The notes beneath the pieces were generated by a model. The model did not search any database and was not told where the DNA came from. It saw only the letters and a program-made list of their open reading frames with translations. Shown in pieces: positions 9,191-21,959 of a stretch of DNA of 64,000 nt. This DNA comes from Chrysemys picta bellii (lineage: Eukaryota; Chordata; Testudines; Emydidae): positions 15,481,441-15,545,440 of the forward strand of contig NC_088795.1 of the NCBI RefSeq assembly GCF_011386835.1, in the 5' to 3' direction. The stretch's first letter is position 1. Each line of letters begins with the position of its first letter. The position numbers and the translations under genes were made by a program.

Positions 9191-12100
9191 GAGCAGTGCG
9201 TCCTTGCTCTTGCAGTTAGTGTGGTCAGTTACCTCTGTGCAAAGCCCTTACTGAGGAAAACAAAACACACTGCAAGTCAGCATGCAGTATTTTACACCCA
9301 GTTTACACCAGTCACAATGGCAACACACGGCTCATAGCAGTGGCGAATCAGGCCTTGTGTGGCAGCAATCTTAAACAAGTCACTTATGATTCTGGACCTC
9401 CATTTTTCAATCTGTAAAATGGGGATAATGAGAGACAACTGTGGACTTGAAATTTAGTCAATTACATATGTATTTTATAAAATGTCAGAATCTGCCCCTG
9501 CCCTGGAGTTGCAGGGTCAGTTGTGGACTTAGCAATCATGTTCTCCTTTTTTTTTTTTTTGAAGTGCTATTTTTCTCACCTGGCACTATCTGAAAGGCCT
9601 GCACAAATAATTGTGATAGTACAGGCCAAAGCATGGAACAGAGGGAAGTATTGTCCAAATGTACAAACTCAACAGAAATAGGGGAAATTGCTATCCTTTA
9701 TAATGATCTTAGATGGTTTTTGTAACTATAGCAGGTCAAAATTTTCAGACAGAAGTGTGATATTTAAATTGTGCCCTTTTAATGCTGTAAAGCACTTTGA
9801 ATAATTACAGCCTCTAAAAGTAGAACTATTGTTATTTAGAAGATTTAAGGCGAGTTATTGATGGAGAGGAGAATTCTCCCCCCCCCCCCACTTGTGGTAT
9901 ATACAGTGCATTGTTATGATGGGACCAAGAGAAGACCAAATAATTAATGTTATAAAAACACAACTTTGATGTTCTCCACCCTACCCCTTGTTAGGACAGA
10001 CCACAAGTCTGTTGACCTTCAAAGCACATCTTTTTTCCCCAGGCTTTTGACCTAAGGGACGGCAAAAAGCATCTGGGCCTGGGTGTAAAGAGACACCTAT
10101 TTAATCCTGCTCTTTTGAAAAACTGTACACACAAGGCCAATTTGTTTAGTTGGAACATGGCCAACCTGTTCTTCATGTGCTGACAGGTTCCCAAGTTTCC
10201 AAAAACTGGTGAGGTGTGGACAGCAGCACAGGGAAGGCAGGAGAAAGTCTGTCGCAGAAGAGTTATTAGGGAATGGAGGTGATTGAGGGAGATTTTAAAA
10301 GTGTCAAGGGAGGAGGGAGGTAGGGTGTTGAAAGACAATGAGGGGGCAGATGTGTTGGCAGAGAGCTCTGGTATACAGAATTATTACTCATCAATATCCA
10401 CTGAGATTATTTCAATTTATTGGGGACAAGACTGAATGAATAGAGTCAAGTAGCAGATGGGTATATAAGGGAGTGGAGAGGACAGTTTTGAGGGGGAATA
10501 GAAGGAGACAACCCACCTTATTTAAAGAGAATATTAACTAGAATGTATTTCTTTCCATGCTGGATAACACCGCTTTTTCCCCCAAGTACACATCTTCGAA
10601 GGTGGTGAAATCCTATCTACATTTTTACTCGCTGGCTTCATTGTCAGGGATTCATTTAATATACACAGTTGTTATTTTTCTCTATAAAAAGGGGCCAAAA
10701 GTTCTGTTAAGTGCTCAAATCTTCAGACCCAAGTATTCATGTGCTAATTTGGGGATTTAGAAGTGTGAATATGCTAATAGAAATAAAGACTGCAAAAATC
10801 ATGAGATCACATCAGAATTTTAAAAGTACTATATTTTATTAACTAGTATGTGAAAACTACAAATCCCAAGGTTATCAAGTATTCTGAAAAGTGTGTTCTA
10901 CTGACCTACATTAAACATTTTCAAGAAAATTTCTTGTTCAGAGCAATGCTTATTCAAAGCAATTTTGGGGGTAATCACTAGAGTATGTCAAAATAAAGTT
11001 TGCCATGGAGCTCTCAGTGCATACTTAACTATGTAGTCACTAGCATGCTTTTGCTATTACAGGCAGGATGCAAAGGAATATTATAAGTATTGCCCAATAC
11101 TTTCTATTACAAGCAGCTGAAAATGGGTTATAGCTACGGCAAACTAACTATTCCTGCTGACATTTTCCTTGCTTGATCTCTTCCTCAAGTTAATTTAAAA
11201 AAACAAAATCTGAGCCAAAACAGTTCAGCCTCTTCTCAGATTGAGGTTAGTGAAAAATACATCGTTTTGACAATATTAAAATTGTTTCCAGCCATTTGTT
11301 TTTGAAGAACTCTAGCCCATCAGGGATTTGGAGCAGGGGGATAGTCTTGGGGGAAGATAGGTGTCATTGGCTGTCTCCATGACTACCTGTGCAGATTTGG
11401 CAGTGTTAATGTCCTTTTAAACAAAAAAATCACAATTGGCATACATTCAATAGAACTTTTTTTACCTTTGTTCTTCAATTGTCTGAATATTCCATCTGCA
11501 CTGAGCATGCTCCTAAATCCTACTGAGCTTCCTCATCAAAGTACCCTACAGCCTAAGGGAAGTGCACTAAACTGGAAGCCAGGAGACCATGTGCTATAAT
11601 CTCTTTTCTTCCACTGACTTGTGTTCAGGGCTTAAATTCTCATAGAGTATTTCCTGGAACCCCACTTATACCTCCCCCCAACATGCTATAAAAACTCCAC
11701 AGGGGTTGAAAATATTTACTGGAGCTCTGCTCCAGACAGCTCTGGCTGAATTTAAGCCCTGCTTATGTTAATAATTCTATACGTTTCTCAGGCCTTCTTA
11801 GAAACCATGGCCTCATGACAACCTCATAAGGTAGAGGGAAGTGATATTTAACCCACTTTTTAAAGAAAAGGTAAATGAGAATCAAAGTTCAGAGCAGTTG
11901 CACAAAGACACTTCTGGCAGAGCTGTCTCCAAGAGATCCCAAGTCTTTTATAAGGCAGTCTGTAGTCTTATTTGCTTAGCCATACTGCCTCATAGAATAC
12001 AGGTGGCAAATCTATGTTCTTGGCTATGCTGTGTACCAGAAGAGGTTACTCCTGCCTATCCTCCTTCAAAAAGCCGTTTGACATACAGATGAGTGCGCAT

Positions 12101-14130
12101 GTAAATTAGCAAATGAGCCACTAGAAAATACTCCCTTCAGGAATAGAATCCAGGATTCCTGATTGCCAGCATTTCATTGCGGTCTGGAAAACAGTCACAT
12201 AGGCATAGATCCAAAGGTATTTGGGCTCCCTTACTTCCATTGAAATCAGTGGAAGTTAAGATCCTAAATACCGTTGAGGATCTGGATTGTAACCCATTTA
12301 CACAGTGTGGGTCGTGTTCCCTTCTAGTGACTGGTCCACAGAGGTTAACAGACTACTACTGTTACTACCAGTTACTACTTTAGCTCAAATAGTGAAGGTC
12401 TCTACAACAGATATGAAGATTTCAGGGTCAAACTCATTTGACACCCCATCCAAGGCGGATATTACAGTTGCATGTGCTGGCTTTTTTTTCTTTCTTTCTT
12501 TTCAGTTCTCTTTTTAAAATATTGTCACCCTCATACTGGAAATTCTATTTTAAATTTTTTTTTAAATAATTAAGATTACAACGTTTAGTACTAGAAAGAC
12601 AAAAAATGTCAGCATTAAAGTTACCATTGCAATCTAAATCGGATGTGTCTTATGGTACAGTCTTTCATTACATAAACAGATATTTGTAATTTAAATTAAA
12701 ATAGGTTTTCTATACCAAAAAAAATTCATACTTTTAGGGTCCAATATCTCAGGACTAGAAACAGATTGCTGTATCCTGGCTGAAAGCAGGGATTCTCACC
12801 CTTTTCAGTAATAAAAGTTTCTGTTTCTAGCCCTGTCAAGATGCATGTTATTACACCATGCACCAATCACTGGTCCAGGACTGAATGTTACCTGGCCTGG
12901 GCCTCAGCCCAGTGTAATTCTTGAGGGAGGAAAGGGTTTGTTTGTTTGTTTGTGGCTTCTTTTTTTAAGGCGTTGTTTGAGACTGCTTTTAGATTTGGAA
13001 GGTTAGTAGTAGTTCCAGGGGAGATGGTTTAATGGGCACAGAGGGCAGGTCAAAATTTTATCACTTGGTTCTGCAGTTTATCACACTATCTCTCACCACC
13101 ACCTACTGTGATGTGTGTGACTGGAGTAGACACTAGTGTTTAAAAAAAATCCATATGCTCTGTAGCTGTATTTGACATCTGTGAATTTTTTTCTTGTCAT
13201 CAATTCCTGTGTTTTCTTCATGAGCAAGCTATTATTTTCCCACACATCTTATTCCTTGCTTAGGATAAGGAACCAATAATTGGATTGGATGGATTCATTC
13301 CAATTTTCTTACTGCCTCTTTTCATACATGAATCAATGTGTTAAATTAGTCTCATTTAAGATGAAGTTCGGTTCCAGTTCAGAGGTTTGTTATTACAGCT
13401 CCTCTTCTTTAATTCCAAAGTACAGCAGCAAGCAATAGACAAGAAAATAAACAAACCTTTAGGACAAACAAGCTCCACCACCTATCATATCATATCTTCA
13501 CAGGTCACATAGTTCCTGTAATGGCAGGATTCCAACTTACCCTTTGGCTCTTGCATCATATCACAGAACGTAGATGGCACTCATCAGGACTTAAAATGTT
13601 TTGGTCTCTGCTGGAGGTCACAGAATGTAAAGCCACTGAAGAAACAAAGGGATTGCTGTGCTGACCCTGTGAGACCAGGCAGCATCAAGTGTGGTGGGGG
13701 AAAAAAATTAAATTGGTGACAATATCAGTCAGCAAGAAATGCAGACGCCACCATTAATTTACCTTCATAATCTTGCTGCGCACGTGAAAACCTGTGAGAC
13801 CTTACTTACCCTAATCCTGCAATTTATAGCAAATGCATGGACTGCTGCACCAGCATGGAGCCCTTGTTCTCAACAGAAATCCATTCAGGTGCAGAAGCCT
13901 GCTTGTGCTCTATCAGTTGCAGGGTTCGATTCCTAACATGAGGAACCCAGTGGTAAACACACCCAGCACCACTTGAAATAAATCTGGGTGCAGCTGCCAC
14001 AGGGTGCTTCCACCCATCCCCTAAGGAGTGCAAAGTTAGGATTAGTAACTTGCTCCTGTAAGCAGGGAGGACCCAAGAGTAAAACCGGTTAATAATGAAG
14101 GGCCAGAGGTGAGCCATTGGAAGGCTACCT
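9191..14130. other. intergenic, little recognised
   Basis: AT-rich DNA with no exon, RNA gene or transposon body that I can support. Small simple runs include T at about 9547 and C at about 9881. At 12185-12270 a segment (CCATTGAAATCAGTGG, then TAAGATCCTAAATACC) resembles an old amniote interspersed repeat also hinted at in 18484-18640 and 45545-45690. Confidence 0.6.
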
Positions 14131-14262
14131 GTAATAGATATAAGCTCTTTGGGGGAGGGACTGTCATTATGTTCTGTGTTTGTACAGCACCTAGCACAAT
14201 GGGGTCCTGGTCCATGACCAGGGCTCCTAGGCACTATGGTAACACAAATAATAAATAATATC
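14130..14262 (+). mobile_element. old amniote interspersed repeat
   Basis: The stretch reads TAAGCTCTTTGGGGGAGGGA, then TGTACAGCACCTAGCACAAT, GGGTCCTGGTCC and a short AATAATAAAT tail. I recognise this as a dispersed amniote repeat, probably the 3' end of an old LINE. A relative in the other half of the same pattern (GTGCTAGGTACTGTACAAAC) lies at 38680-38810. Family name uncertain. Confidence 0.6.
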
Positions 14263-14523
14263 ACACTAATAGAAAGCCCCCCCACATATATTAGTATTTG
14301 TGACAAGAACATGGCAAGGGCAAATATCCAAGAAGAACAAAGACATTTCAAAAAGACAAGATGGGATCCCTTTTCTTCAGTGTCAACTAGAGCCACTAAG
14401 AAGTGTTTAAAAAATAGTTTGAAAAATCCTTTGCTGTGGAGGAAGATTATTTCCCCGCCACTCTATGCAGAAGTGGGGTGGGAAATCAGAGCATTTTAAT
14501 AGAAGGCTACAGAGAGCTGATAG

Positions 14524-14886
14524 ACTGGGTACAGGGCCGGCTCCAGGCACCAGGCAACCAAGCACATGCTTGGGGCGGCTCCTGGTAAGGGGCAGCGTGG
14601 GGAGCGCGGCGCAGCATTCCGCGGGGAGCGCTCCGGCGGCGCGGGCGCTGGGGGGGAGGGGTCCAGCGGCGCTCGGCGGGGGTTGGGGGCGGGCTCTGGC
14701 GGCGCGGCGCTCGGCGGGGGGGGCGGCGGTGGGGGACTCGGCACTTGGGGGGGGTTCCGGCGATGCTCGGCGGGCGGGTGGCACAGGGTGCGGCACGGGG
14801 GGTGGGGGCGCAGCTCTCGGCGGGGGGCGGCGCTTTTTTTCGCTGCTTGGGGCAGCAAAAAAGTTAGAGCCGGCCCTGACTGGATA
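14524..14886. mobile_element. GC-rich hAT MITE with 8-bp TSD
   Basis: The 12-bp ends CAGGGCCGGCTC and GAGCCGGCCCTG are perfect inverted repeats (14532 and 14878). The flanks ACTGGGTA and ACTGGATA form an 8-bp target duplication with one change. The 347-bp body is extremely GC-rich, with GCGGCGCTCGGCGGG repeats, and contains no transposase. The open frames across it on both strands are composition artefacts. A smaller relative is at 24670. Confidence 0.85.
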
Positions 14887-15476
14887 ACCCTCCGCTTCAG
14901 AAACAGAAAGGACCCAGAGTCTCCAACAGAATATTCTCAATCCAGAGAATATTCTACACCCCACTTTCTCAGAATGAACCCTCAAAAGATAGCAATAACA
15001 TCCTCCAGACACAAGCAGATGCGGGTTCATGGCACATCCTATCAACAATAGTGGATTTATCAATAGACTCCTGAAGGCTTACTCAAGAGGACAGTCAGGC
15101 ACTCCAATTAAATGATAGAGTGGGTCTTTAAATCCTGCCATGATTAATTTCTAGACACCACTGATCCTCTGTCAATATGTTTGAAATGGAATCAGACTCA
15201 CTTGAGCCAGGAAACACCAATCTTCTGTAGCTCCAGGAACAGGTTGAAAGGACTATTTGGTTGCTTAAACTGGTTAAACCAATAAGGACTTGGTTTTAAA
15301 GAGAAAAAAATAGCATTTACAAAAACTGTCTTAAAATTGGGGATATTGGTTGTAATAGATTGTACAACTGAAGTACTTAGAGCTTCTAAATGAAGACACC
15401 AAGGGCCAGAGGTTGTTGATGTAACAACAGATAGAACTTTTGTCATCTTTTAGGATTAGGTTCTAGGAGTCTGACT

Positions 15477-15583
15477 AGGTGAAAAGCAACAGAGGGTCCT
15501 GTGGCACCTTTGAGACTAACAGAAGTATTGGGAGCATAAGCTTTCGTGGGTAAGAACCTCACTTCTTCAGATGCAAGGTGAAA
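15477..15583 (+). mobile_element. short retroposon, TTAGTCT/GTGGCACC family
   Basis: The 8-bp repeat AGGTGAAA (15477-15484 and 15576-15583) flanks a piece containing GGTCCTGTGGCACC, GAGACTAACAG and AAGCTTTCGTGGGT. It is the same family as the elements at 23 and 44061, here without the inverted part. Confidence 0.7.
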
Positions 15584-15704
15584 GATATCGTCTTGAGGTA
15601 ATCAAGTTCCAGACTCATCAGTGGAGGGAGTTTGCATTTAAATGCAGCTAAAGTATGAAGCAGTTAGATTGTATTTGATGCTTGCTGCTTTGAGTTAATG
15701 AAAC

Positions 15705-16345
15705 ATAAGGATGGTCATACTGGGTCAAACCAATAGTCCGTTTAGCCCAGTATCCTGTCTTCCGGCAATGGCCAGTGCCAGATATTCCTGAGGGAATGAA
15801 CAGAACAGGTAATAATCGAGTGATCCATCCCCTGTTGCCCATTCCTAGCTTTTGGCAATCAGAGGTTTAGAGATGCCCAGAGCATGGGGTTGCCTCCCTG
15901 ACCGGCTTGGCTCAGACCCATTGATGGACCTATCGTCCATGAACTTATCTAGTTCTTTTTTGAACCCAGCTATACTTTTGGCTTTCACAACATCCCTTAG
16001 CAATGAGTTCCTCAGGTTGACTGTGCATTATGTGAAGAAGTACTTCCTTATATTCATTTTGAACCTGCTGCTTATTAATTTCATTGGGTGATTCCAGGTT
16101 CTTGTGTTATGTAAAGGGGTAAATAACACATCGCTGTTAATTTTCTCTACAACATTCATGATTTTATAGACCTCTATCCTATCCCTCCATAGTCATTTCT
16201 TTTCCAAGATGAACAGTCCCAGTCTTGTTAATCTCTCTTCACATGAAAGTTGTTCCATTCCCCTGATCATTTTTGTTGCCCTTCTCCACACCTTTCCCAA
16301 TCCTAGTATACCTTTTTTGAGATGAGGCTATTAGAACTGCACTAA
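15705..16345 (-). mobile_element. CR1 LINE, 5'-truncated copy
   Basis: The copy has the same subfamily and orientation as 4476-5292. The + strand shows TAGCCCAGTATCCTGTCTTC, GAACTTATCTAGTTC, ACTGTGCATTATGTGAA and TTGTTGCCCTTCTCC in the same order as the first copy. Its frame is disrupted throughout. Confidence 0.85.
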
Positions 16346-18300
16346 ATGAAGTGTTCACAGAATCAGACCCCTGGGTATTAGAGACTGAAGTGTTAGTTAT
16401 CTAAGGGAGTTACAATTATGGGAGAGCTGACAAGTGGTAGGACCTCTACTCCCCCTATTCAAAGTTTCTGGTTGGGGGAAAACAAATCCCCACTCTTTTT
16501 ATTACCAAGATAGCCTTTCAAATGTAAAAAGATCACCATGCTGGAGTTTTTCCTTTAAAATAAAAACACCACAAGCTATAAATGATTATTTTGAGGGGGC
16601 AGGGAGAAAGAGTCAGGGCCTTTCACACTGTGGCTCTTACCACCACCATTGTAGTTGCTAGACACTAAGAACTCCTACACTGAGTTCTTCATAGTCAGAG
16701 CCAGCATCAACAGCAGCTCAACGGGGGGATGGGTAGGGAACAGCAAAATCTCCATTCCATTCTCATCGTTTTGCTGGACTCTCTCCTTCAGCAATTCTCC
16801 CAGTAGTATCACATAGAGAAATTGACAGTAGCCCTTAGTCCCCAAAGCACTGTTATTTCTCTCTATTGCTTCATGAGAAGATGGAATCCCTTTGTGTCTG
16901 AGGGATTAGGGAAAGGGAGAATGACTTCAGTAAACGCCCGTGGGTGTTGAATGCTCCACGGAAACATACTCCCCTTGTGTAACTAGGAGTATACGGATGG
17001 GAAGCCCCAAACTATGAACAACTGAAATCAAAGGCAGATGTGGTTGCACAGATGTAACTAAAGGTATAATTTGGCCTGCAGATCTTTAATTACTGGTGCT
17101 GCTGCTGCATGAGAAGGAAAGAACCTATTTTAACTTTCAGAAGGTAGGTCATCTGCAGAGCTAGCAGTGACTTATCTTTTTATTTATAAACTGAGCAAAT
17201 TTGCTATGGGAATTAGTGAGACAATAAATGTAAAACCTCACAATATCATTTTTACAGAGTCATTTCTCAGAGCAGAGTTGCTTTTTAAAGTTGCTGGACA
17301 ATATGAAAAGGAAAGTTACAAACTGTTCGCTGTGATCAGAGCCAATCCTTGTCAGGGAAGGCTGATTAAAGTTTCCAGGCCATGTTAAATGAAAGGAGAA
17401 TGGAGAGGGAATACTTGGATAGTTAGTTTACTTCAGTAGCAACATGTGGTGAAGTTCTGTGATTGTTTGGGTAGATGCCAATATTGTAAAGAGTATTTAG
17501 ATTCCTAACTTTCATTGAAGCCTTCCTCTTCTTAATCCCATTTCTCTCCTATTCTCTTCCTATTTCCTTCCTCTTTACAATTTTCATTTGTTCTGGGTTT
17601 TCAAGTGGGTCCTTCCTTAATCTTAACTTTTGAATGGTGCTTTGTTTGCACATCATTAATTTGAGTTTGGGGCCACAGCTCCATTCCCAAGATGTTCTGT
17701 AGAAGTGAGATTCCTCTTGTAGCAAGCAACTTCTGGAATGCAGCTATCAGCATTTTTAAAAGTGCCAACGATACCAGACTGTTTTGTACCTATCCCATTT
17801 TAAGCACAGAGAGCAGATGGTTTGCTAAGACTAAGGCTGCTGAAATTAAAGCTTTAGTTAATATATAGCATGTGAAACTTCTCCTGTTCCAATTGGGCAC
17901 CCGGAAACTGAGGGTTTGAGGTGCAATTATCCATAGTTCCTTAATTTTCACATGCTTTCTTATTCATTGTAGCGTAACACCATCACAAAATACTTTTTTT
18001 GTGTTGTGTTTGCTCCCTGGGTTTCCTTTTGGTTGTAATGAAAACTAGATTACTTCTGTAATTATAAAATCTCTTATGCTATTCAAAATTACCTAAAATG
18101 TCAACTATATCTTTTTGTCAATTCTTGCAATGGTTTATGGAGCTTAATCCTCAGTATGAGGTTTCGGAGGGGAAGTAGGGAGAGGTTGCATTCTAAACAG
18201 AATTTGATTTGTGAGGAACATCGCTTATTAAACCCCTAGTTCTACATGTGCTTAACTTTACTAATGTAATACCATTGAAATCAATGGGACTACTTGTGGT
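16346..18300. other. intergenic, nothing recognised
   Basis: Ordinary AT-rich DNA. No splice-bounded frame, RNA gene or complete mobile element was recognised. Confidence 0.6.
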
Positions 18301-18323
18301 AGTAAAGCTAAGCATGTAAATGT

Positions 18324-18640
18324 CTGCCGTATCCAGGCCTAGGTCTAGTGGTTAAAATGCAGGACTGTGATTCAAGCAATCCGGTTTCCATACCGAGCTC
18401 TGCCACAGACTGAGGAGCTTTGGGTAAGTCGAATGTAGCCAACTGTCTGTGATGTTCACTAATTGTGCACCCCTCAGTTTCTGGGTGCCCAACTGGAGAC
18501 ACTTAGGGCCTAACTTTTAGAAGTACAGTGCATTCATAACTCCAGCTGACATCAGTGGGGTCCTCTGAAAAGTCAGGCACAAGATATCTCAAGTTGGTTA
18601 CCCCAAAACTGAAGAACACACAATTCATGAACACACCTTG
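18324..18640 (+). mobile_element. tRNA-derived SINE, MIR-like
   Basis: A tRNA-like head has TCTAGTGGTTAAAATGC (A-box region) and GGTTTCCATACC (B-box region), followed by AGCTCTGCCACAGACT and TTTGGGTAAGTC of the MIR core. The 3' part after about 18484 shows GGGTGCCCAACTGGAGACAC, found in degraded form at about 45560. Confidence 0.7.
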
Positions 18641-19920
18641 AAAGTTTAGCCTTGACTGTTCTCCCGCTCAGTGTCCCCATATGTAAAACGTGTCTAATTA
18701 TACATCCTTTTGTCCCAGGGGACTTGTGAGGCTAAATTAAAGTTTGTAATGTTCTTTGACTCCTTGGATAGGATATTTTTCAAGCTGTGAGTGTGTGGCA
18801 AATATTCAAATTGAGGGACAAACGAAAGTTATTAGTGCTGGAAAGTTAAAATCCCTTCCTGTGGTGTAGATAACCTTTTCTGTAATCTCAGTTTCATGGT
18901 TCTTTATTTTCAACAATTCAAGTCAGGGGATGCCATATTGGTGTTGAACTTGTATGTCTCTCACAATGAGATACAGTTGAGAGTTATGGCAAGAAGCTAC
19001 TATATAAGTGCTGTTATTGAAATGTTTTAAATAGTGAATGTAGTCCTTCTCAACAACTGACATGACACAGAAAGAAATGAAAAGAGTATGTTTTAAAACA
19101 AGTTACACATTGTATGGAAAAATAGATAACATCTTTTGTGAGACTCAAAAATAACTTGTTCCTCATGGACTGTATCAACCTTCACAGTAAAGAATTAAAG
19201 CAAACATGTTTTTTCAAAATATTTTTGTCAGTTTGACACAATGTATAAAAAAAACCCCCATACATTTTTAACTCATTTTTAAAAACATGGATGGATGTTC
19301 CTATCAGTTGTTGTTGGTTTTTTTTATTTAAAAAGAGCTATACAAAACTGTAATATAACTTTCTTAAAACATCCATTTATTTACTCAGTGATATGTAACT
19401 AAATTCTACATAAACCCAAATAAACACAAGGAACGGATACCAAACAAAGAAACCGTTTCTTCTTAATTTTCTGATCTTTTTTCTATCCCATAGGGCAGCT
19501 AACATTATTGTACTTAAATGAGGAGCTAACTGTGTTCCTACAAATGATAGACTACTAATCTCTACCTCAATACTGGGAAAATAATGAGGGAAATCATTAG
19601 AAACAGAGTTATTCATGCTGAGATCAGTAAAGCATCAGAGGAACCAACCAGGAAAGTGCTTATAAGAGTAAATCACACAGCTAACTTTTTAGAATTCTTT
19701 GGAAGTACCATGATTTATACATAGGATTTTTTAAAGCTTTTAAGAAGCTACTCCGGAACATTGATAACCATAGTGTGAGTGTAAGAACTGTCACGGAGTA
19801 AGAACTATTGTCGATCAAAGAATTGAAGAAATGTTATAGAAATAGCATCTTTCAATTTTTTGTCAAATTTTTGAAAAATTTCAACCTGCTCTAATAATAT
19901 CGGAGGACTTGAGATGAATG
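18641..19920. other. intergenic, nothing recognised
   Basis: AT-rich DNA with short A and T runs. No gene or repeat body that I can support. Confidence 0.55.
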
Positions 19921-19929
19921 AGGTAAGCG

Positions 19930-20675
19930 TTGTGGCGGCTCTGGTCAGCACCGCTCACCGGGCCGTTAAAAGTCCCATTGGTGATGCTGCCCGGCTAAGG
20001 CAGGCTAGTCCCTACCTGTTCTCATACTGCGGTGCGCCCCGGAAGCAGCCAGCAGCAGGTCCGGCTCCTAGGCGGGGAAGCCATAGGGCTCCGCGTACTG
20101 CCCCTGCCTCCCTGCCAATGGGAGTTAGGGGAGGTGGTGCCTGCGGGCAAAAGCCACTCAGAGCTGCTTGCGTGCCTCCGCCTAGGAGCCGTACCTGCTG
20201 CTGGCTGCTTCCGGGACTCAGCACGGTCCGCAGTGCCAGGACAGGCAGGAAGCCTGCCTTAGCAGCCCTGCTGTGCCACTGACCGGGAGTCACCTGAGGT
20301 AACCCTGTGCCCCAATCCCCTGCCCCAGCCCTGAGCCTCCCCCCAAACCCAGAGTCCCTTCCTGCACTCCAAGCCCCTCATCCCTGGCCCCACCCCAGAG
20401 CCTGCACCCCCAGCACAGAGCCTTGACCCCCTCCCATACCCCAACCCTCTTCCCCAGCCCTGAGCCCCGAGCCCCCCCAAATCCAGAGCCCCCTCCTCCT
20501 TCCCAAACCCCTCATCCCTGGTCCCACACCGCAGCCCTCACCCCTGCACTGCAACCCTCTGCCCCAGCCCTGAGCTCCTCCCACACTGCAAACCCCTCAT
20601 CCCCAGCTCTGTTGGGTCATGAACATCAACAATTTTCTTCAACTGGGTCACCAGAACAAATTTTGAAAACCACTG
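19930..20675. mobile_element. composite GC-rich turtle repeat with hAT-like right end
   Basis: The left part starts near GGCGGCTCTGGTCAGCACCG and includes a near-perfect 38-bp inverted repeat at 20039-20076 and 20177-20214 (core CCGGAAGCAGCCAGCAGCAG). The middle, 20290-20600, is a C-rich imperfect tandem of CCCCAGCCCTGAGCC-like units. The right end reads TTTTGAAAACCACTG, like hAT termini elsewhere in the window. No matching left terminus was found, so the element is truncated or composite. Confidence 0.55.
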
Positions 20676-21485
20676 GGGTAGGGGATTCAGCACATATACA
20701 CATGGCTGATTCTCAGTATTGAAAGAATAGTGGGATGCCTCAGTATTAGATGTTGTGTAATATATTTATGCTGCTCAAGTCCATCCAACATGCTGTTGCT
20801 AAAACTATCTTCCTTACCTGTTGCTCTGATTGTATCACTCTCCATCTGATTATTTAAATCTCATGGTCTTGATAGTAAATTCCTCATGGTGTTTAAAAAA
20901 GAAACACTTATGCACATTAGGACCAGTACTAATCAATCACATCTTATTTTTACGGACAACTCAGGAAGGATCATCTGCAAAACAGTAGGACGTTAGCAAA
21001 TTATAGCTTGAAGACTTCCGTTAGATAGCCTGTCACACAGCATGGAACATTAGTTACAAAAGCAAATTGGGGCTATAGACTTTATTTAAAAAACCCTTTT
21101 AGGTGATGAAAAAATTCCTAAATTATAATCAATGGGGTTCTTCCTGAGTGACTTTGCAATGTTAATGTTGTCTTTTCCTCATGTCTTTCTATTAGACATA
21201 AATTTTGTGTGGCACCCATCACAGTCAGATTAAACACTTGTGTTGTCTTTTGTTGTGTATTTTGTTGGGTTTTCTTTGCTTTGTGTGTGTGGGAGGGTTT
21301 TTTTGTTTTGTTTTGTTTTTTTAATAGAACATCTCCAGAAATTTAAAGCGTTCTAACAGAAAAAGTGATTACGTATACTAAGATGGGACTCTACATTTTT
21401 CTTTCACTGTCTGCAATATCAAACATGCGGAGTTTATACACAAAAAGATTACTTTCTAACCTCTGGTCCTGCAAACTCAACCTGG
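20676..21485. other. intergenic, small L2-like scrap only
   Basis: Besides the short L2-type piece near 20770-20850 and a T/G-rich run at about 21240-21330, nothing was recognised. Confidence 0.5.
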
Positions 21486-21489
21486 GCCA

Positions 21490-21955
21490 GTGGTGCTGGA
21501 ACATTTTTAATAGTGGGGGTGCTGAAAGCCAGCCCCCTTATCCGTGTCCCCTGCCCCGAGGCTGGGAGCAGAGCTGTCTCTCCAGGAGGGGGGGACCGGG
21601 ACAGAGGTAAGGGGGCTGAGGCCACAGCTGGGGGCGGGCATGGGGCCATGAGCGGAGCCCCAGGCAGGGGCCGCCATCCAGGCCCCAGGAGTAGAGTCCC
21701 AGATGTGGGGCCAGTGGGCCCTGGGAGCAGAGGCCTGGGAGCAGGGGTGGGGCCGCCACAGGGCCGGCAGCTGGGACCCGAACCCCAGCTGAGGTGAGGG
21801 GATGGGGAGCGGAGTGTGAGTGGAGGGCTGGGAGCAGGGCATAGGTGTGGGAAGAATCCCCAGGTTTTATGCTCGGAGCCAGTGGCCCCGCATAAAACCT
21901 GAGGGTGCTGCAGCAGCCCCCGCATCCCTACTTCCCGCACCTATGACCTGGGCTC
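21490..21955. mobile_element. GC-rich repeat with GTGCTGGAAC / GCACCTATGAC ends
   Basis: The stretch begins CCAGTGGTGCTGGAACA and ends CCCGCACCTATGACCTGG, with a G-rich body. The ends resemble those of the small element at 25142-25267, which suggests a related family. Frames on both strands (for example 21449-21940 minus) are chance frames in this GC-rich body. Confidence 0.5.
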
Positions 21956-21959
21956 TAAA

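Noticed and set aside
13824..14396. 190-codon minus-strand frame
   Set aside because: It reads antisense through the interspersed repeat at 14130-14262, and its parts are unrelated in composition.
14407..15063. Pro/Ala-rich frames on both strands
   Set aside because: They cross the GC-rich hAT MITE at 14532-14878, where stop codons are rare by base composition.
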